The position numbers and the translations under genes are program-made. A stretch of 64,000 nucleotides of DNA from Granulicella sp. (lineage in GTDB: Bacteria; Acidobacteriota; Terriglobia; Terriglobales; Acidobacteriaceae): the NCBI GenBank assembly GCA_025408425.1, contig JANXYX010000001.1:186001-250000 (forward strand), read 5' to 3'. Position 1 is the first letter of the stretch, and every line of letters begins with the position of its first letter. This document shows, one piece after another, positions 9,326-19,672 of this stretch. The notes beneath the pieces are model-generated. The model made no database searches, was not told the DNA's origin, and saw nothing but the letters and a program-made list of their open reading frames with translations.

Positions 9326-11734
9326 CTAGCGCCCAACCACCTCAACGATCTCAGCCTCCGGCCTGTCCCAGGCCTTCGCGCCCGAGTGCTCCAGCTTGCC
9401 CGATGCATCCGACCAGTGCAGGCGCGTCAACTCAAGCTTTCCCTGCTCGTAGGCGTAGGTTGTGCCGTCATCGCTATAAAGCTCAAAGTCGCCATCCGCT
9501 CCGGGATACACCCGCAGCTTGGCAATCTTCTGCACCTCGTTTGTGCTCTCGACAGGCTCGCCCAACGGCAGAATCGACCCAGCCTTCACAAATAGCGGAA
9601 TCGTATCGATCGGCGCATTCACCGTAATCGTCTGGCCGCCATGCAACCGCTCGTTCGTCCAGTAGTTGTACCAGTCCGTCCCGGCAGGCAGATAGACACT
9701 CCGGCTCGTCACTCCCTGCTCCGTCACCGGAGCCACCAGCAGCGCCGGCCCAAACATGTACTCATCGCCAATATCCGCAACCTTCGGATCGTTGCCGAAG
9801 TCCATGAACAGCCCACGCATAAACGGAGCACCCGTCTTATTCGTAAAGTGCCCGAGCGAGTAGATATATGGCATCAACTGATACCGCAGCCGCAGATACT
9901 TCTCCAGAATCGGCTCCGCCTGCTTGCCATACGACCACACCTCATTCTGCGGACGGCTGCCGTGGCTGCGGAAGTTCGGCTGAAAAGCCCCATACTCGAA
10001 CCACCGCACATACAACTCCGGATAGTCGTCATAGTGGCCCACATTGTCCCGCGCATCGGACGGATCAAGCAGCGGCGCACGATCTGGCTTGTGCGACTGT
10101 GGCAGGTACTGCCAGCCACCAATATCCGTACTCCAGTAAGGCATCCCCGACGCAACAAAGTTGATCCCCGTAGGAACCTGCCGCTTCAGTGTGTCCCAGT
10201 TCCCGCTGATGTCCGACGACCAGAAGATCGTCCCATTATGCTGCGCCCCAAGATACGCATCCCGCGCCAGAATCACCGCCCGATTCTTCGTATCCCGCCG
10301 CATCCCGTCATAAAACGCCGCCGTATGGAACAGCGGATAGACATTGAAGAACTGTGTCCCCGGCCCAATCTTCCAGTAGCTGCCATTCGGTGGCAGGTCC
10401 GGCTCCGTCTCGTCCGCCCAGAAGGCATCGAAGCCCTTCGTGATGTAGTTCTCGCGGATAATATTCCAGTACCACTTCGCCGCTTCAGGATTGGTCGTAT
10501 CGATATCTGACCCAGCCCGGTCATACGGCAGTCCATTCGTAGGCGTCCCATCCGCCAGTTGCTGAAACCACCCATTCTTCAGCACCGTATCGTAGTACCG
10601 CGACTCCGGTACGAACCGCGGCCACACACTGATCATCGTGTGGAAGTTCATCGCGTGCAGTTGCTTGTTCATCGCTGTCGGATCAGGCCACTTCGCCGGA
10701 TCCATATCCATCTCACCCATCTTGGTGTAGTGGAACCAGTCGATCACCAGAACATCCGCAGGCAGATGCCGGTCCCGATACCCCTTCGCAACATCCAGCA
10801 ACTCCTGCTGACTCGTGTAGCGCTGCTTGCACTGGATATAGCCATACGCGGCCTTTGGCAGCATCGGCGTATCCCCAGTCAGCAGCCGATAACCCGAGTA
10901 AATCTCGTCATACGTCTTGCCCGCAATCACGAAGAACGACACCCGCTGCCCCACATCGGACGTCCACCGCGTCTGATCATTAAAGCCAAACGCCACCGTC
11001 GTCTTGGATGGGTTATCCCATATCAGTCCATAGCCTTTATTCGTCACCACAAAAGGCACACAAACGCTCTGTCCCGCAGGAGCGTTGTAGTCATGCGCAC
11101 ATCGCACCGCATGCCCACGACGATCCAGGTAGCCTTCCTGGTTCTGACCGAGTCCGTAATAATGCTCATCCGCCGGTGAAGCAAACGAAGCCCCAACCTC
11201 GAAGAACGGCGGATCTGTCGGCCTACGGTCGTGCAGCCGGTCCGCATTCCCATCCTTATAGTTCGGCACCGACATCTGCCACCCCTGCATCTGCAGCAGC
11301 GTCGCGCCCTCCGGCGTCTTGATCGACAGGCCAACCCCCGGTGTCGACCCATTGAAGAACTTGGCGATATCGGCCTGTGTCCCGGTGGGTGTCCATTTGC
11401 GGCCTTCAGGAGAGACCGTCACCACCATCCGCGATGACCGCAGCACATCCCCGCTACTACCTGTCTCGCGCGTCCAGCCGGCGGTCAGCGGTTTGGCGAC
11501 AATCCCGTAGCCCGGAGCACTCACGGCGTCTTCTTTTCGCAGACTCATACTCACCCGAACAATGTTCGGAGCGTAGGCCTCGACCATCACCGTTGCTTCA
11601 CCACGGCTCAATGTCACCTGCTGGGCGACCGCCGGTACTCCCATAGCCAATGCAAGCGCACACAAAACCAATCGGCGCGTGCGGAAGCCGCACCCCCGAT
11701 CGCCAGCTGACAACGCGTTCAACATACCGTCCAT
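9326..11734 (-). CDS. Secreted glycoside hydrolase family 31 protein (alpha-xylosidase-like)
   Basis: 802 residues. An N-terminal signal peptide is followed by the GH31 N-terminal beta-sandwich, a catalytic (beta/alpha)8 barrel (about 285-640) and C-terminal beta domains. The barrel contains DVLVIDWFHYTKMGEMD, the nucleophile region DAFWADETEPD (aspartate at about 441), and the acid/base region IFWSSDISGNWDTL. The WADETEPD form is the one seen in alpha-xylosidases acting on xyloglucan oligosaccharides. Substrate choice between xylosidase and glucosidase is inferred. GAGG lies 9 bases before the ATG at 11734. Divergent TonB receptor and convergent permease suggest a sugar-uptake neighbourhood. 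Confidence 0.92.
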   Translation of the reverse strand: MDGMLNALSAGDRGCGFRTRRLVLCALALAMGVPAVAQQVTLSRGEATVMVEAYAPNIVRVSMSLRKEDAVSAPGYGIVAKPLTAGWTRETGSSGDVLRSSRMVVTVSPEGRKWTPTGTQADIAKFFNGSTPGVGLSIKTPEGATLLQMQGWQMSVPNYKDGNADRLHDRRPTDPPFFEVGASFASPADEHYYGLGQNQEGYLDRRGHAVRCAHDYNAPAGQSVCVPFVVTNKGYGLIWDNPSKTTVAFGFNDQTRWTSDVGQRVSFFVIAGKTYDEIYSGYRLLTGDTPMLPKAAYGYIQCKQRYTSQQELLDVAKGYRDRHLPADVLVIDWFHYTKMGEMDMDPAKWPDPTAMNKQLHAMNFHTMISVWPRFVPESRYYDTVLKNGWFQQLADGTPTNGLPYDRAGSDIDTTNPEAAKWYWNIIRENYITKGFDAFWADETEPDLPPNGSYWKIGPGTQFFNVYPLFHTAAFYDGMRRDTKNRAVILARDAYLGAQHNGTIFWSSDISGNWDTLKRQVPTGINFVASGMPYWSTDIGGWQYLPQSHKPDRAPLLDPSDARDNVGHYDDYPELYVRWFEYGAFQPNFRSHGSRPQNEVWSYGKQAEPILEKYLRLRYQLMPYIYSLGHFTNKTGAPFMRGLFMDFGNDPKVADIGDEYMFGPALLVAPVTEQGVTSRSVYLPAGTDWYNYWTNERLHGGQTITVNAPIDTIPLFVKAGSILPLGEPVESTNEVQKIAKLRVYPGADGDFELYSDDGTTYAYEQGKLELTRLHWSDASGKLEHSGAKAWDRPEAEIVEVVGR

Positions 11735-12268
11735 TGTCTTATTCCTCTCGTTACTTTTCCGCAGCGATCATGATCCAGGTGTTGCTACAAACAATCTCTG
11801 CTGTGCTCACTCATCAACGCTCAGCTCAACTAGACAGCTCAGCTCCGGGCAATCAGGCAATCCTATATCGAGAAGTTCAGCCTCTGCCTGCTGTCCAACC
11901 ACAAACTCGTATACCGTTCCCTATCTATAAAGAGCAGGTCACGAACGAAAAGGTCGTGTCCGCGCCAGGGCGCTTGGCATCACGCCATGCTCTACTCGAC
12001 ACCCGCCGTGGCAATTCACAGCGTCGCAATTCCATCAACTTTTATTTGTCACCCAACGAATCACATTAATTTCTAGCCAATCTTCCGTGTATGCGTTATG
12101 TTGGGAAGCGAAACCTCATTTCAGATTTTTACCGCAAGTTGCCGCTCAAGCACCCTGCTGTACCTGTATCTCTGCTCATTCGACGCAGCTGAATTCCTGT
12201 TTTTCATAACTCTGAAAACCTCGGTATCCGTTCACGTAAAAGCCACAACTTATTAGGAGGCCTCTCCC
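11735..12268. other. Intergenic region between GH31 and TonB receptor (divergent promoters)
   Basis: No supported gene: the open frames here are rich in serine, arginine and proline and start inside the GH31 gene. The region must hold the divergent promoters. An AGGAGG ribosome binding site at 12255-12260 precedes the receptor start. I could not assign -35/-10 boxes with confidence. Confidence 0.5.
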
Positions 12269-15200
12269 ATGGCTAGCCGTACGCGCACCATTCTCTCAGT
12301 GTCTCTGCTTGCTGTCCTCGCTCTCACCTGCCCTTTATTTGCACACGCGCAGCAGACGTTAGGCGGCATCACAGGCGTTATAACGGACGCAACCGGCAGC
12401 ATCCTGCCAAGCACTGACGTCACCGTTGTTGGCGATCAGACCGGCCTCAAGCGCACCCAGAAGTCCGGCAGCAACGGCTTCTACGACTTCCCCAATCTCC
12501 CCATTGGCAACTACAGCCTCACGTTCAACCACGACGGATTTCAGTCGCAGAATATCCCCAGCATTCTGGTGCAGGGCAATCGCACCGCAACGGTTAACGC
12601 TCAGTTGACGCTCGGTAGCGTCAGCACCTCGGTAACGGTCGAAGCTTCCCCTCTCACCAACGCCGTAGACACCACCAACGGCTACATCATGGATAAGGCG
12701 CAGATCGAGTCGATCCCACTGCCCACCGGCAGCTTCACCGGCCTCGCCATCCTCTCTCCCGGCGTCAATGCAGAGCTCACGGGCGGCACCGGCTCCAACT
12801 CCGGCCTCGGCAACTCGCCCATCTGGGCCAACGGCCAGCGCGATACCTCCAACTCCTTCATGCTTAACGGCGTAGACGCTTCCAACCTCTTCAACGGCAA
12901 GTCCACCTCCCAGGTCGCCAGCGCTCGCGTCGTCAACAATACCGGCGGCGGCAACGCAGCCTCGGGCGGCGTCATTCAGTCCTCGGTGTCCGTATACCTC
13001 GCCATCGGCAACGCCATTCCCACCCCCGCTCCGGAGACCCTCGCTGAAGTTCGCGTCAACGCCTCCATGTACGACACCTCTCAGGGTGGAGCCAGCGGCG
13101 CCCATATCGATGTCAGCACCGGCTCCGGAACCAACAGCATCCACGGCACTGGCTACTTCCATCGCGGCACAGACTGGCTCAACGCCGCTCCCTTCTTCTT
13201 CAAGCAGGACAGCAACATTCCCGCCAGCCAGAAGATCCCCGAGCTTCACCGCTACACCTCCGGCTTCAGCGTCGGCGCACCCATCATCAAGGACAAGCTC
13301 TTCGCCTTCCTCGGTTACCAGCACGTCCACGTCTCCGACCAGGAGACTGGCATCTCCCGCCTGACCGTTCCCTTCGGCCTCTCAGACGACCGCTCCGCCG
13401 GTGCTCTCGCCGCCTTGGCAAACACCAACTTCGGCAGCAGCATCACGCCCTCCCACATCAGCCCCGTCGCTCTCTTCCTCTTCCAGCATCCCTCCTTGCC
13501 CGGCCAGCCCGGGAAGTACCTCATCCCCAGCGCCAACGGAAACATCCCCAACTACTCCGTTCCAGACAACGCCGCCATCCCCGGAACCTCCTACTTCACC
13601 TCGAACCAGGCGGTCGCCAACCTCGACTGGAACGCCACCGGCCGCGACACCCTCTCCGCCAAGTACTACTACCAGCACGATCCCAGCCTTGCTCCTTACG
13701 GCTACTCCGCCGTCCCCGGCTTCGCCGTCCACATGGATACCGGCAGCCAGGTATTCGCCCTGACCAATACCCTTACTCTCAGATCCAACCTCTCCACCGT
13801 CCAGACCCTCGGCTTCCTCCGCGAGAAGGTCTACGGCACCAACGACCAGCCCTTCACGTCGCAGCAGGCTGGCATCAACAGCTTCGGCTCCTCCTACTTT
13901 CCCGGCATCCAGATCCTCGACGCCCTCGGAAACGAATCCCACAACGACCAGAATCCCGACTATCTCTACAACGCCGGATTCTCCATCGGTGCCGGACCGA
14001 ATGCCCAGGGTGTCTATACCGGAGTCTTCCAGAACCGCTTGATGCCCTCCGCTGCCATCTTCCTGACCCTCGGCAAACACACCATCAGCTTTGGCAGCAG
14101 CTACGCCTACACCCAACTCAACACCCGCGACCAGCGCACCAACAAGGGAATGATCTCCACCTCAGACTTAAGCGGCTTCCTTGAGGGCTCTATCGCCAGC
14201 CAGAACACCGCCTTTACCACCACCACCTTCCTGCTCGGCAACGCCAACCGCTACTACCGTGCCAACCAGGTCGGCGCCTTCGTGCAGGATAAGTTCCAGG
14301 TCACACCCACCCTCTCCCTCACTGCCGGCCTCCGTTACGACTGGAACGGCGGCCTCACTGAGAAGTATGGACGCATCTTCAACTTCGACCCCACCGCCTA
14401 CTCGTACAGCGAGACATCCGGGCAGGTCATCAACAACGGCTTCATCATCGCTGGCAACAACGCACAGGGCACACAGGGAGTCAGCGACACTACCCTTACC
14501 GGACGCCAGTGGGGTATAGCTCCCCGCCTTGGCGCAGCCTGGCAGCCTGGGATGTTTGCTGGAAAGATCGTCGTCCGTGCCGGTGCAGGCATGTACTACG
14601 ACCGAGGCGAGCTCTTCAGCTACCTCTCCCCCGGCTATGCAGCGGGCGAGGTCACGGGCGGTCCGTTCGGCGTCAATCAGACACCGCCCTTCGTCAACGC
14701 CATCCAGTGCGATATCAACAACCCCGGCCCGACCCCGGCGTCCAACTGCACCGCCAATACCACCAACCCCACCAATCCCAACGGTTTTGCCTATGATCTA
14801 ACCAATCCATTCGGTACGACCCCAGGCAACGCCCCCAGCGGCAAGGCGTCAGATATCAGCAAATACCTGCCCAGTCGAGATGCAATCAAGCAGGGTGCCC
14901 AACTGTTCTCCTTCGCCAGCTACGACCGCGCCAACAAGCTGCCCTACACCATCAACTACACCTTCGATGTGCAGTGGCAGCCCCGCAACGATCTCGCTGT
15001 GACCTTCGGCTACGTCGGCAATCTGGGCCGCCACCAGGTCATCCCCGTACCCTTCAATCAGGCGCAGATCGCTTCACCCACTCACAACATCCACGATCAG
15101 AAGTACACCTACGGCTATGCAGTTCAGGCTCCCGGAACCTGCAGCAACGGCTACTTCAACTGCACTCCCGCAACCCTGCCCGACGGCAGCAAGTACCAGG

Positions 15201-16135
15201 GCACTTACGAGGGTGGCAACGTCGACCTCCGCGTCCCGTACATCGGCTACTCGGCTGAGAGCGAGACTTACAAAGCGGCTGGCGTCTCCGCTTACAACGC
15301 CCTCACCGTCCACGTTGAGAAGCGCATGAGCCACGGCCTCCAGGTCGGCTTCTCCTACACCTACTCCCATGCCCTCGACGAGCAGTCTGGCATCGGCCTC
15401 TTCTACAACGGCAATAACCCGCTCAACCTCCGCGACGGCTACGCCTCCGCAGACTTCGATCGTACCCACGTCTATAACTTCAGCTACGTCTACCAGTTCC
15501 CCAGGTTGGTCCCTGAAAACACCATCTACGGCAAGATGTTCGATGGCTGGTCTGTCCAGGGCATCACCGTCATCCAGTCCGGCCAGCCTTACTCGATCAT
15601 CGACTACTCTGGCGCTGTAGGCAGCATCTTCTACGGCACGGCGGACGGCATCACCAACCCCATCGTTCCGCTCGCACCAGGGTGCACTCCTCAGAGCGCC
15701 GCCACCGGTGCCTCCGGAGCCTTCACCAACGGCGGTGGCGAACCTGCACTCAAGGCCTCCTGCTTTACTCTCCCGCTGCTCGCCCCCGGTGGTCTGGGTG
15801 GCGCCATCCCAAACAACGACACCTTCGAGACCAACTTCACCAATGGCCAGCGCAACATCTTCCGCCAGGCTTACCAGAAACGCGCCGATGCATCCCTCGT
15901 CAAGGCCTTCTCCGTTACCGAGAAGTACAAGTTCCAATACACCTTTGACGTCTTCAACCTGACCAACACCACCAGCTTCGACGTCCCAGGCGACAACGTC
16001 ACCCAGAACCCCTACTACATCAACTCACCCACACTGGGCGACTCGCTCTATCAGGCACCCGCTGGCCTGGGTATCACTACCCGCGCCATCGGCAGTCCGC
16101 GCCAGATTCAGATGTCTCTGCGCGCAACCTTCTAA
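12269..16135 (+). CDS. Oar-like TonB-dependent receptor with carboxypeptidase-regulatory-like domain
   Basis: 1288 residues. Signal peptide (cleavage after FAHA, before QQTLGG), then a carboxypeptidase-regulatory-like domain (about 30-110: GGITGVITDATGSILPSTDVTVV), a plug-like region (about 120-300) and a large outer-membrane beta-barrel ending in the typical C-terminal phenylalanine (SLRATF). This architecture is strongly expanded in Acidobacteriota and is thought to import large or hydrophobic nutrients with energy from TonB. Substrate unknown; divergence from GH31 hints at oligosaccharides. AGGAGG lies 8 bases before the ATG. Confidence 0.93.
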   Translation: MASRTRTILSVSLLAVLALTCPLFAHAQQTLGGITGVITDATGSILPSTDVTVVGDQTGLKRTQKSGSNGFYDFPNLPIGNYSLTFNHDGFQSQNIPSILVQGNRTATVNAQLTLGSVSTSVTVEASPLTNAVDTTNGYIMDKAQIESIPLPTGSFTGLAILSPGVNAELTGGTGSNSGLGNSPIWANGQRDTSNSFMLNGVDASNLFNGKSTSQVASARVVNNTGGGNAASGGVIQSSVSVYLAIGNAIPTPAPETLAEVRVNASMYDTSQGGASGAHIDVSTGSGTNSIHGTGYFHRGTDWLNAAPFFFKQDSNIPASQKIPELHRYTSGFSVGAPIIKDKLFAFLGYQHVHVSDQETGISRLTVPFGLSDDRSAGALAALANTNFGSSITPSHISPVALFLFQHPSLPGQPGKYLIPSANGNIPNYSVPDNAAIPGTSYFTSNQAVANLDWNATGRDTLSAKYYYQHDPSLAPYGYSAVPGFAVHMDTGSQVFALTNTLTLRSNLSTVQTLGFLREKVYGTNDQPFTSQQAGINSFGSSYFPGIQILDALGNESHNDQNPDYLYNAGFSIGAGPNAQGVYTGVFQNRLMPSAAIFLTLGKHTISFGSSYAYTQLNTRDQRTNKGMISTSDLSGFLEGSIASQNTAFTTTTFLLGNANRYYRANQVGAFVQDKFQVTPTLSLTAGLRYDWNGGLTEKYGRIFNFDPTAYSYSETSGQVINNGFIIAGNNAQGTQGVSDTTLTGRQWGIAPRLGAAWQPGMFAGKIVVRAGAGMYYDRGELFSYLSPGYAAGEVTGGPFGVNQTPPFVNAIQCDINNPGPTPASNCTANTTNPTNPNGFAYDLTNPFGTTPGNAPSGKASDISKYLPSRDAIKQGAQLFSFASYDRANKLPYTINYTFDVQWQPRNDLAVTFGYVGNLGRHQVIPVPFNQAQIASPTHNIHDQKYTYGYAVQAPGTCSNGYFNCTPATLPDGSKYQGTYEGGNVDLRVPYIGYSAESETYKAAGVSAYNALTVHVEKRMSHGLQVGFSYTYSHALDEQSGIGLFYNGNNPLNLRDGYASADFDRTHVYNFSYVYQFPRLVPENTIYGKMFDGWSVQGITVIQSGQPYSIIDYSGAVGSIFYGTADGITNPIVPLAPGCTPQSAATGASGAFTNGGGEPALKASCFTLPLLAPGGLGGAIPNNDTFETNFTNGQRNIFRQAYQKRADASLVKAFSVTEKYKFQYTFDVFNLTNTTSFDVPGDNVTQNPYYINSPTLGDSLYQAPAGLGITTRAIGSPRQIQMSLRATF

Positions 16136-16155
16136 CCCACTGACCCACCTCAACG

Positions 16156-16186
16156 CGAATACCCCACCGACTCGGTGGGGTATTCG
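16156..16186. terminator. Strong terminator hairpin after the TonB receptor
   Basis: 15-base perfect inverted repeat with a tight loop, 20 bases after the receptor stop, followed on the plus strand by tgttt. It lies between the convergent receptor and panC genes and can serve both. Confidence 0.8.
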
Positions 16187-16213
16187 TGTTTGATCCCAAT
16201 CATTTGCTTCTGG

Positions 16214-17065
16214 TCACGCCTTCAATCCCACCAGAAAATTATCAATCAACCGCGTAGTCCCCACCCAGACCGCCACCGCCACCAGATTCCCAGCCCCAAC
16301 TCGCTCCACTGGCAGCAGAGTCTTCGCATCCACCACTTCTAGGTAATCCACCCTCACGCCTGGCTCCTCCCGCAGCACCCGCAACCCGTCCGCAAGCAAA
16401 ATCTCACGCTCCAGGACTCCCGCAGAAATACTCCGTTCGATAGCCAGTAAACACCGTCGAATTACCAGCGCCTGTCCACGTTCCACCACGTTTAAATAGC
16501 GGTTCCGGCTGCTCAAAGCGAGCCCATCCGCATCCCGAACGATCGGACAACCCACCAATTCCACATCAAAGTTCAAATCCCGAACCATCTGCCGCAAAAC
16601 CGCCAACTGGACCGCATCCTTCTGCCCAAAGTAGGCTCGGTGCGGCCCCACCGTGTGCAACAGCTTCGCCACAACCGTAGCCACGCCAGTAAAGTGTCCC
16701 GGTCGCGAAGCTCCATCCAGCCGGTCCCCAAGTCCGGCTACCGTCACCGTCGTCACCGCTCCCAATGGATACATGTCTGCTGTATCTGGTGCAAACAATG
16801 CAGATACACCTACAACCTCAAGCTTTGATCGGTCATCTTCCAATGTTCGCGGATACTTCTCGAAGTCCTCTGTCGGTCCAAACTGCAGCGGATTCACAAA
16901 GATCGACGCCACGACGAATTGACACTCGGCCACCGCCCGCCGGATCAACGAAAGATGCCCTTCATGCAGCGCACCCATCGTAGGGACAAAGCCAAGCGAC
17001 GATGAGCTCTTGCGTATCCCTCGGCTGAATTCCTGCATTTCTGCAACAGTTTTGATAACTTCCAC
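16214..17065 (-). CDS. panC: Pantothenate synthetase (pantoate--beta-alanine ligase)
   Basis: 283 residues, the usual PanC length. It condenses pantoate and beta-alanine with ATP. Landmarks: FVPTMGALHEGHLSLI (the HxGH nucleotidyl-transfer motif), FVNPLQFGPTEDFEKYPRT, RPGHFTGVATVVAKL, YFGQKDAVQLAVLRQM and LALSSRNRYL. I chose the GTG at 17065, whose G is shared with the TAG stop of panB, because it gives the standard N-terminus; longer frames run through panB. The one-base overlap indicates translational coupling. It ends close to the terminator of the convergent receptor. Confidence 0.95.
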   Translation of the reverse strand: MEVIKTVAEMQEFSRGIRKSSSSLGFVPTMGALHEGHLSLIRRAVAECQFVVASIFVNPLQFGPTEDFEKYPRTLEDDRSKLEVVGVSALFAPDTADMYPLGAVTTVTVAGLGDRLDGASRPGHFTGVATVVAKLLHTVGPHRAYFGQKDAVQLAVLRQMVRDLNFDVELVGCPIVRDADGLALSSRNRYLNVVERGQALVIRRCLLAIERSISAGVLEREILLADGLRVLREEPGVRVDYLEVVDAKTLLPVERVGAGNLVAVAVWVGTTRLIDNFLVGLKA

Positions 17066-18000
17066 TACAGTTCGTCCCCATGCTTGACCGCAAGCAACTC
17101 CTGTGTCTCGCGCGAAAGATGGTAGCTCTCTTCGTCCGACGGAAACGTCCGTGCTTCGACGTCCCGCTTGTAATCGACAAGCCCTTGACGCATCGCACCG
17201 GACAAATCCGCATAGCGCCGGACGAACTTTGCCGCAGGAGCAAACGTCATTGTCATCATGTCGTGCAGCACCAGAATCTGGCCGTCGCAATCAGGCCCTG
17301 CGCCGATCCCGATCGTCGGAATAGTTAGGTCCTTTGTTATCAGTTGAGCCAGCTCTCGGGGGACACCCTCCAGCACGATCGAAAAGCATCCGGCCGCCTC
17401 GAGCGCTAATGCATCAGCTCGCAGTTGCTCCATTGCGTTCACAGTCTTGCCCTGTACCTTATATCCACCCATGCGATGCACGCTTTGGGGAGTGAGCCCG
17501 ATATGACCCATCACCGGAATCTCGGCACTGGTCAAGCGCCGCACTAAGCTACAGCGAGTAAGGCCGCCTTCTACTTTGACCGCTTCGGCTCCCGCCTCTT
17601 TCACGAATCGCAGAGCGTTGGCAACGCCGTCGCGTTCATCCACGTGATAGCTGCCATATGGCATGTCGGCCACCAGGAGCGCTCGCCGCACACCTCGCCG
17701 CACGCCGCGAACATACAACAACATCTCTTCCATTGTTACGGGTAGCGTGTTCTCGTATCCCTGCATTACCATCGCCAGCGAGTCACCTACCAGCAGCAGA
17801 TCCAGGCCGGCCTCATCCACTAGTCTGGCACTGGCGTAGTCATACGCTGTAACGGCCGAAATAGGATGATGCAGCAGCTTCCTCTGCAGTAGCCAGGGAA
17901 CAGTTATTTTCTTGATGGTTTCAGCAATACCGCGCTCCACCCGCGCAGCACCATAGTCGACTTCACCCGCAGGCGAAGTTCGAAACGTAGTTACACTCAT
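17065..18000 (-). CDS. panB: 3-methyl-2-oxobutanoate hydroxymethyltransferase
   Basis: 311 residues. It makes ketopantoate from alpha-ketoisovalerate and methylene-tetrahydrofolate. Motifs: ISAVTAYDYASARLVDEAG, LLLVGDSLAMVMQGYENTLPVTMEEML (metal and substrate loop), MGHIGLTPQSVHRMGGYKVQGK and IGIGAGPDCDGQILVLHDM. The N-terminus is about 40 residues longer than in E. coli PanB; I take the ATG at 18000 with GGAG 8 bases upstream. It lies between coaBC and panC, all in one direction, so the three form a pathway operon. Confidence 0.95.
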   Translation of the reverse strand: MSVTTFRTSPAGEVDYGAARVERGIAETIKKITVPWLLQRKLLHHPISAVTAYDYASARLVDEAGLDLLLVGDSLAMVMQGYENTLPVTMEEMLLYVRGVRRGVRRALLVADMPYGSYHVDERDGVANALRFVKEAGAEAVKVEGGLTRCSLVRRLTSAEIPVMGHIGLTPQSVHRMGGYKVQGKTVNAMEQLRADALALEAAGCFSIVLEGVPRELAQLITKDLTIPTIGIGAGPDCDGQILVLHDMMTMTFAPAAKFVRRYADLSGAMRQGLVDYKRDVEARTFPSDEESYHLSRETQELLAVKHGDEL

Positions 18001-18186
18001 CTCACCACTCCAGTGCAGTTCCACCGTGTACCGCCGAAACGCATTGCGCGCCAGCGGTTTTGGCCGGATACCACCTATCGCCGGGCAGTTATGAAGAGAG
18101 ATGACTTTCTTCAGCCACTGCTATGCGATGTCTTTGAGCCTACTCGTTTCTGACTGGTGCTTGCAAGCCGCGCGTGTTCGCTGGCC

Positions 18187-19488
18187 CTATCCCTCGCTCC
18201 GAGAGCGTACCTGCTGATCCTTACGGTCGCGGAGAGCAGCTACCTGGTCGAGGATTCTATCCGCCATCTCCAGTTTGCTCATTGGCGGGATCTCAACTTC
18301 GCTCTGCGCTGTGATAAAGCTTCCGGCATTCTTCTCGCTATCGAAACCCAGGTCAGCCGAAGAGACATCATTTACCACTAGAGCGTCGACGCCCTTGCGC
18401 GCCAGCTTGGCGCGCCCGTTGTCGAGCACGTTTTCTGTCTCGGCAGCAAACCCAATCACTACGGTCTCGGGGAGCTTTCGCGCGACAATCTCACGCAGAA
18501 TATCTTCTGTGGGTTCCAGTTCCAGAACCAGCGGACCATCGCGCCGAATCTTTTGTTCCGCTACGTGAACAACTCGGTAGTCACTCACGGCTGCCGCCAT
18601 CACCACCAGCGTAGCCTCTGGCAATCGGTCCATCACGGCGTGGCGCATCTGCTCTGCCGAGACGACTTGCACGACATCACAACCGGCTGCTGCTTCTAAA
18701 CTTGATGGCGCAGTGATCAGCACCACCTTCGCCCCACGCGCATGTGCTGCTTCGGCGAGGGCGTAGCCCATGCGTCCGCTTGATCGGTTCCCGATGAAAC
18801 GAACAGGGTCGATTGCTTCGCGAGTCCCACCTGCTGTTACCAGCACTGTCTCTCCGACTAAATCTTTAAGCTTCTGGTGAACGCCCAGGCTCCGGCGGTC
18901 ATCAGAAGCTGGCTGCAGCGCTTGAACGACGGCTGCTACGATTTCCTGACTCTCGGCGAGCCGTCCACTGCCCACCATGCCGCAGGCAAGGTACCCACTC
19001 CCTGGCTCCACCACTATGGTTCCGCGAGCGCGAAGGACGTCCAGATTCGCGCGTGTCGCTGGGTGCTCCCACATGTTTACATTCATCGCCGGAGCCACAA
19101 TCACTGGAGCCGCAGTTGCCAGATACATGGTCGACACGAAATCATCCGCCAGCCCATGGGCAAACTTTGCCAGTATGTCCGCGGTTGCCGGAGCCACAAT
19201 CAACGCCTGAGTGGTCTGCGCCTCGTTGATGTGATCGATTGCGGAGGACAGGTTCGCGGAGTCATCACCGTGACTTTCCGACCAAAGTCCAGTGATCACC
19301 TGATGACCTGAGATCGCCGCAAATGTGAGTGGGCGCACAAATTCTTCTGCGGCTCGAGTCATCACAACATGCGGATCAAGCCCCGCATCTTGCAACATCC
19401 GTACCAATTCCACTGCCTTATATGCGGCGATACCACCGCAGACGGCCACCGTCACCTTGGCTTTCACAGTTGTGTCTCCACGTTCCAT
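18187..19488 (-). CDS. coaBC: Bifunctional phosphopantothenoylcysteine decarboxylase/phosphopantothenate--cysteine ligase
   Basis: 433 residues. The N-terminal flavoprotein domain (CoaC, about 1-190) starts VTVAVCGGIAAYKAVELVRMLQ and has the PAMNVNMWEHPATRANL motif and the mobile flap cysteine in GSGYLACGMVGSGRLAE. The C-terminal ligase domain (CoaB) starts VLVTAGGTREAIDPVRFIGNRSSGRMGYALAEAA. It performs two consecutive steps from phosphopantothenate to phosphopantetheine. The ATG at 19488 was preferred over an upstream extension that is not conserved in character. It is first in the coaBC-panB-panC cluster, with 186 bases before panB. Confidence 0.95.
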   Translation of the reverse strand: MERGDTTVKAKVTVAVCGGIAAYKAVELVRMLQDAGLDPHVVMTRAAEEFVRPLTFAAISGHQVITGLWSESHGDDSANLSSAIDHINEAQTTQALIVAPATADILAKFAHGLADDFVSTMYLATAAPVIVAPAMNVNMWEHPATRANLDVLRARGTIVVEPGSGYLACGMVGSGRLAESQEIVAAVVQALQPASDDRRSLGVHQKLKDLVGETVLVTAGGTREAIDPVRFIGNRSSGRMGYALAEAAHARGAKVVLITAPSSLEAAAGCDVVQVVSAEQMRHAVMDRLPEATLVVMAAAVSDYRVVHVAEQKIRRDGPLVLELEPTEDILREIVARKLPETVVIGFAAETENVLDNGRAKLARKGVDALVVNDVSSADLGFDSEKNAGSFITAQSEVEIPPMSKLEMADRILDQVAALRDRKDQQVRSRSEG

Positions 19489-19672
19489 GATAGTGCCCTC
19501 TTGAGGCGCTGAGGTACGGCAAGACTGCCCAGCTACCAAAAACTGAGATAAATCAACGTCGTAACGATAATGCAATCTTCCCGTCACGTTCTTATCACAC
19601 TGCTCGCGCACACTCAGTCTGGCCACCTACAAATCCACTTTTTACTTGCCCCACCTAGAGGGAGTACATCTT

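Noticed and set aside
11650-12069. Possible small gene in the GH31-TonB intergenic region
   Set aside because: Starts inside the GH31 signal peptide region, has no ribosome binding site and is low in regular structure.
15074-15937. 287-codon minus-strand frame in the first TonB receptor
   Set aside because: Overlaps the conserved barrel region of the receptor and has no recognisable protein features.
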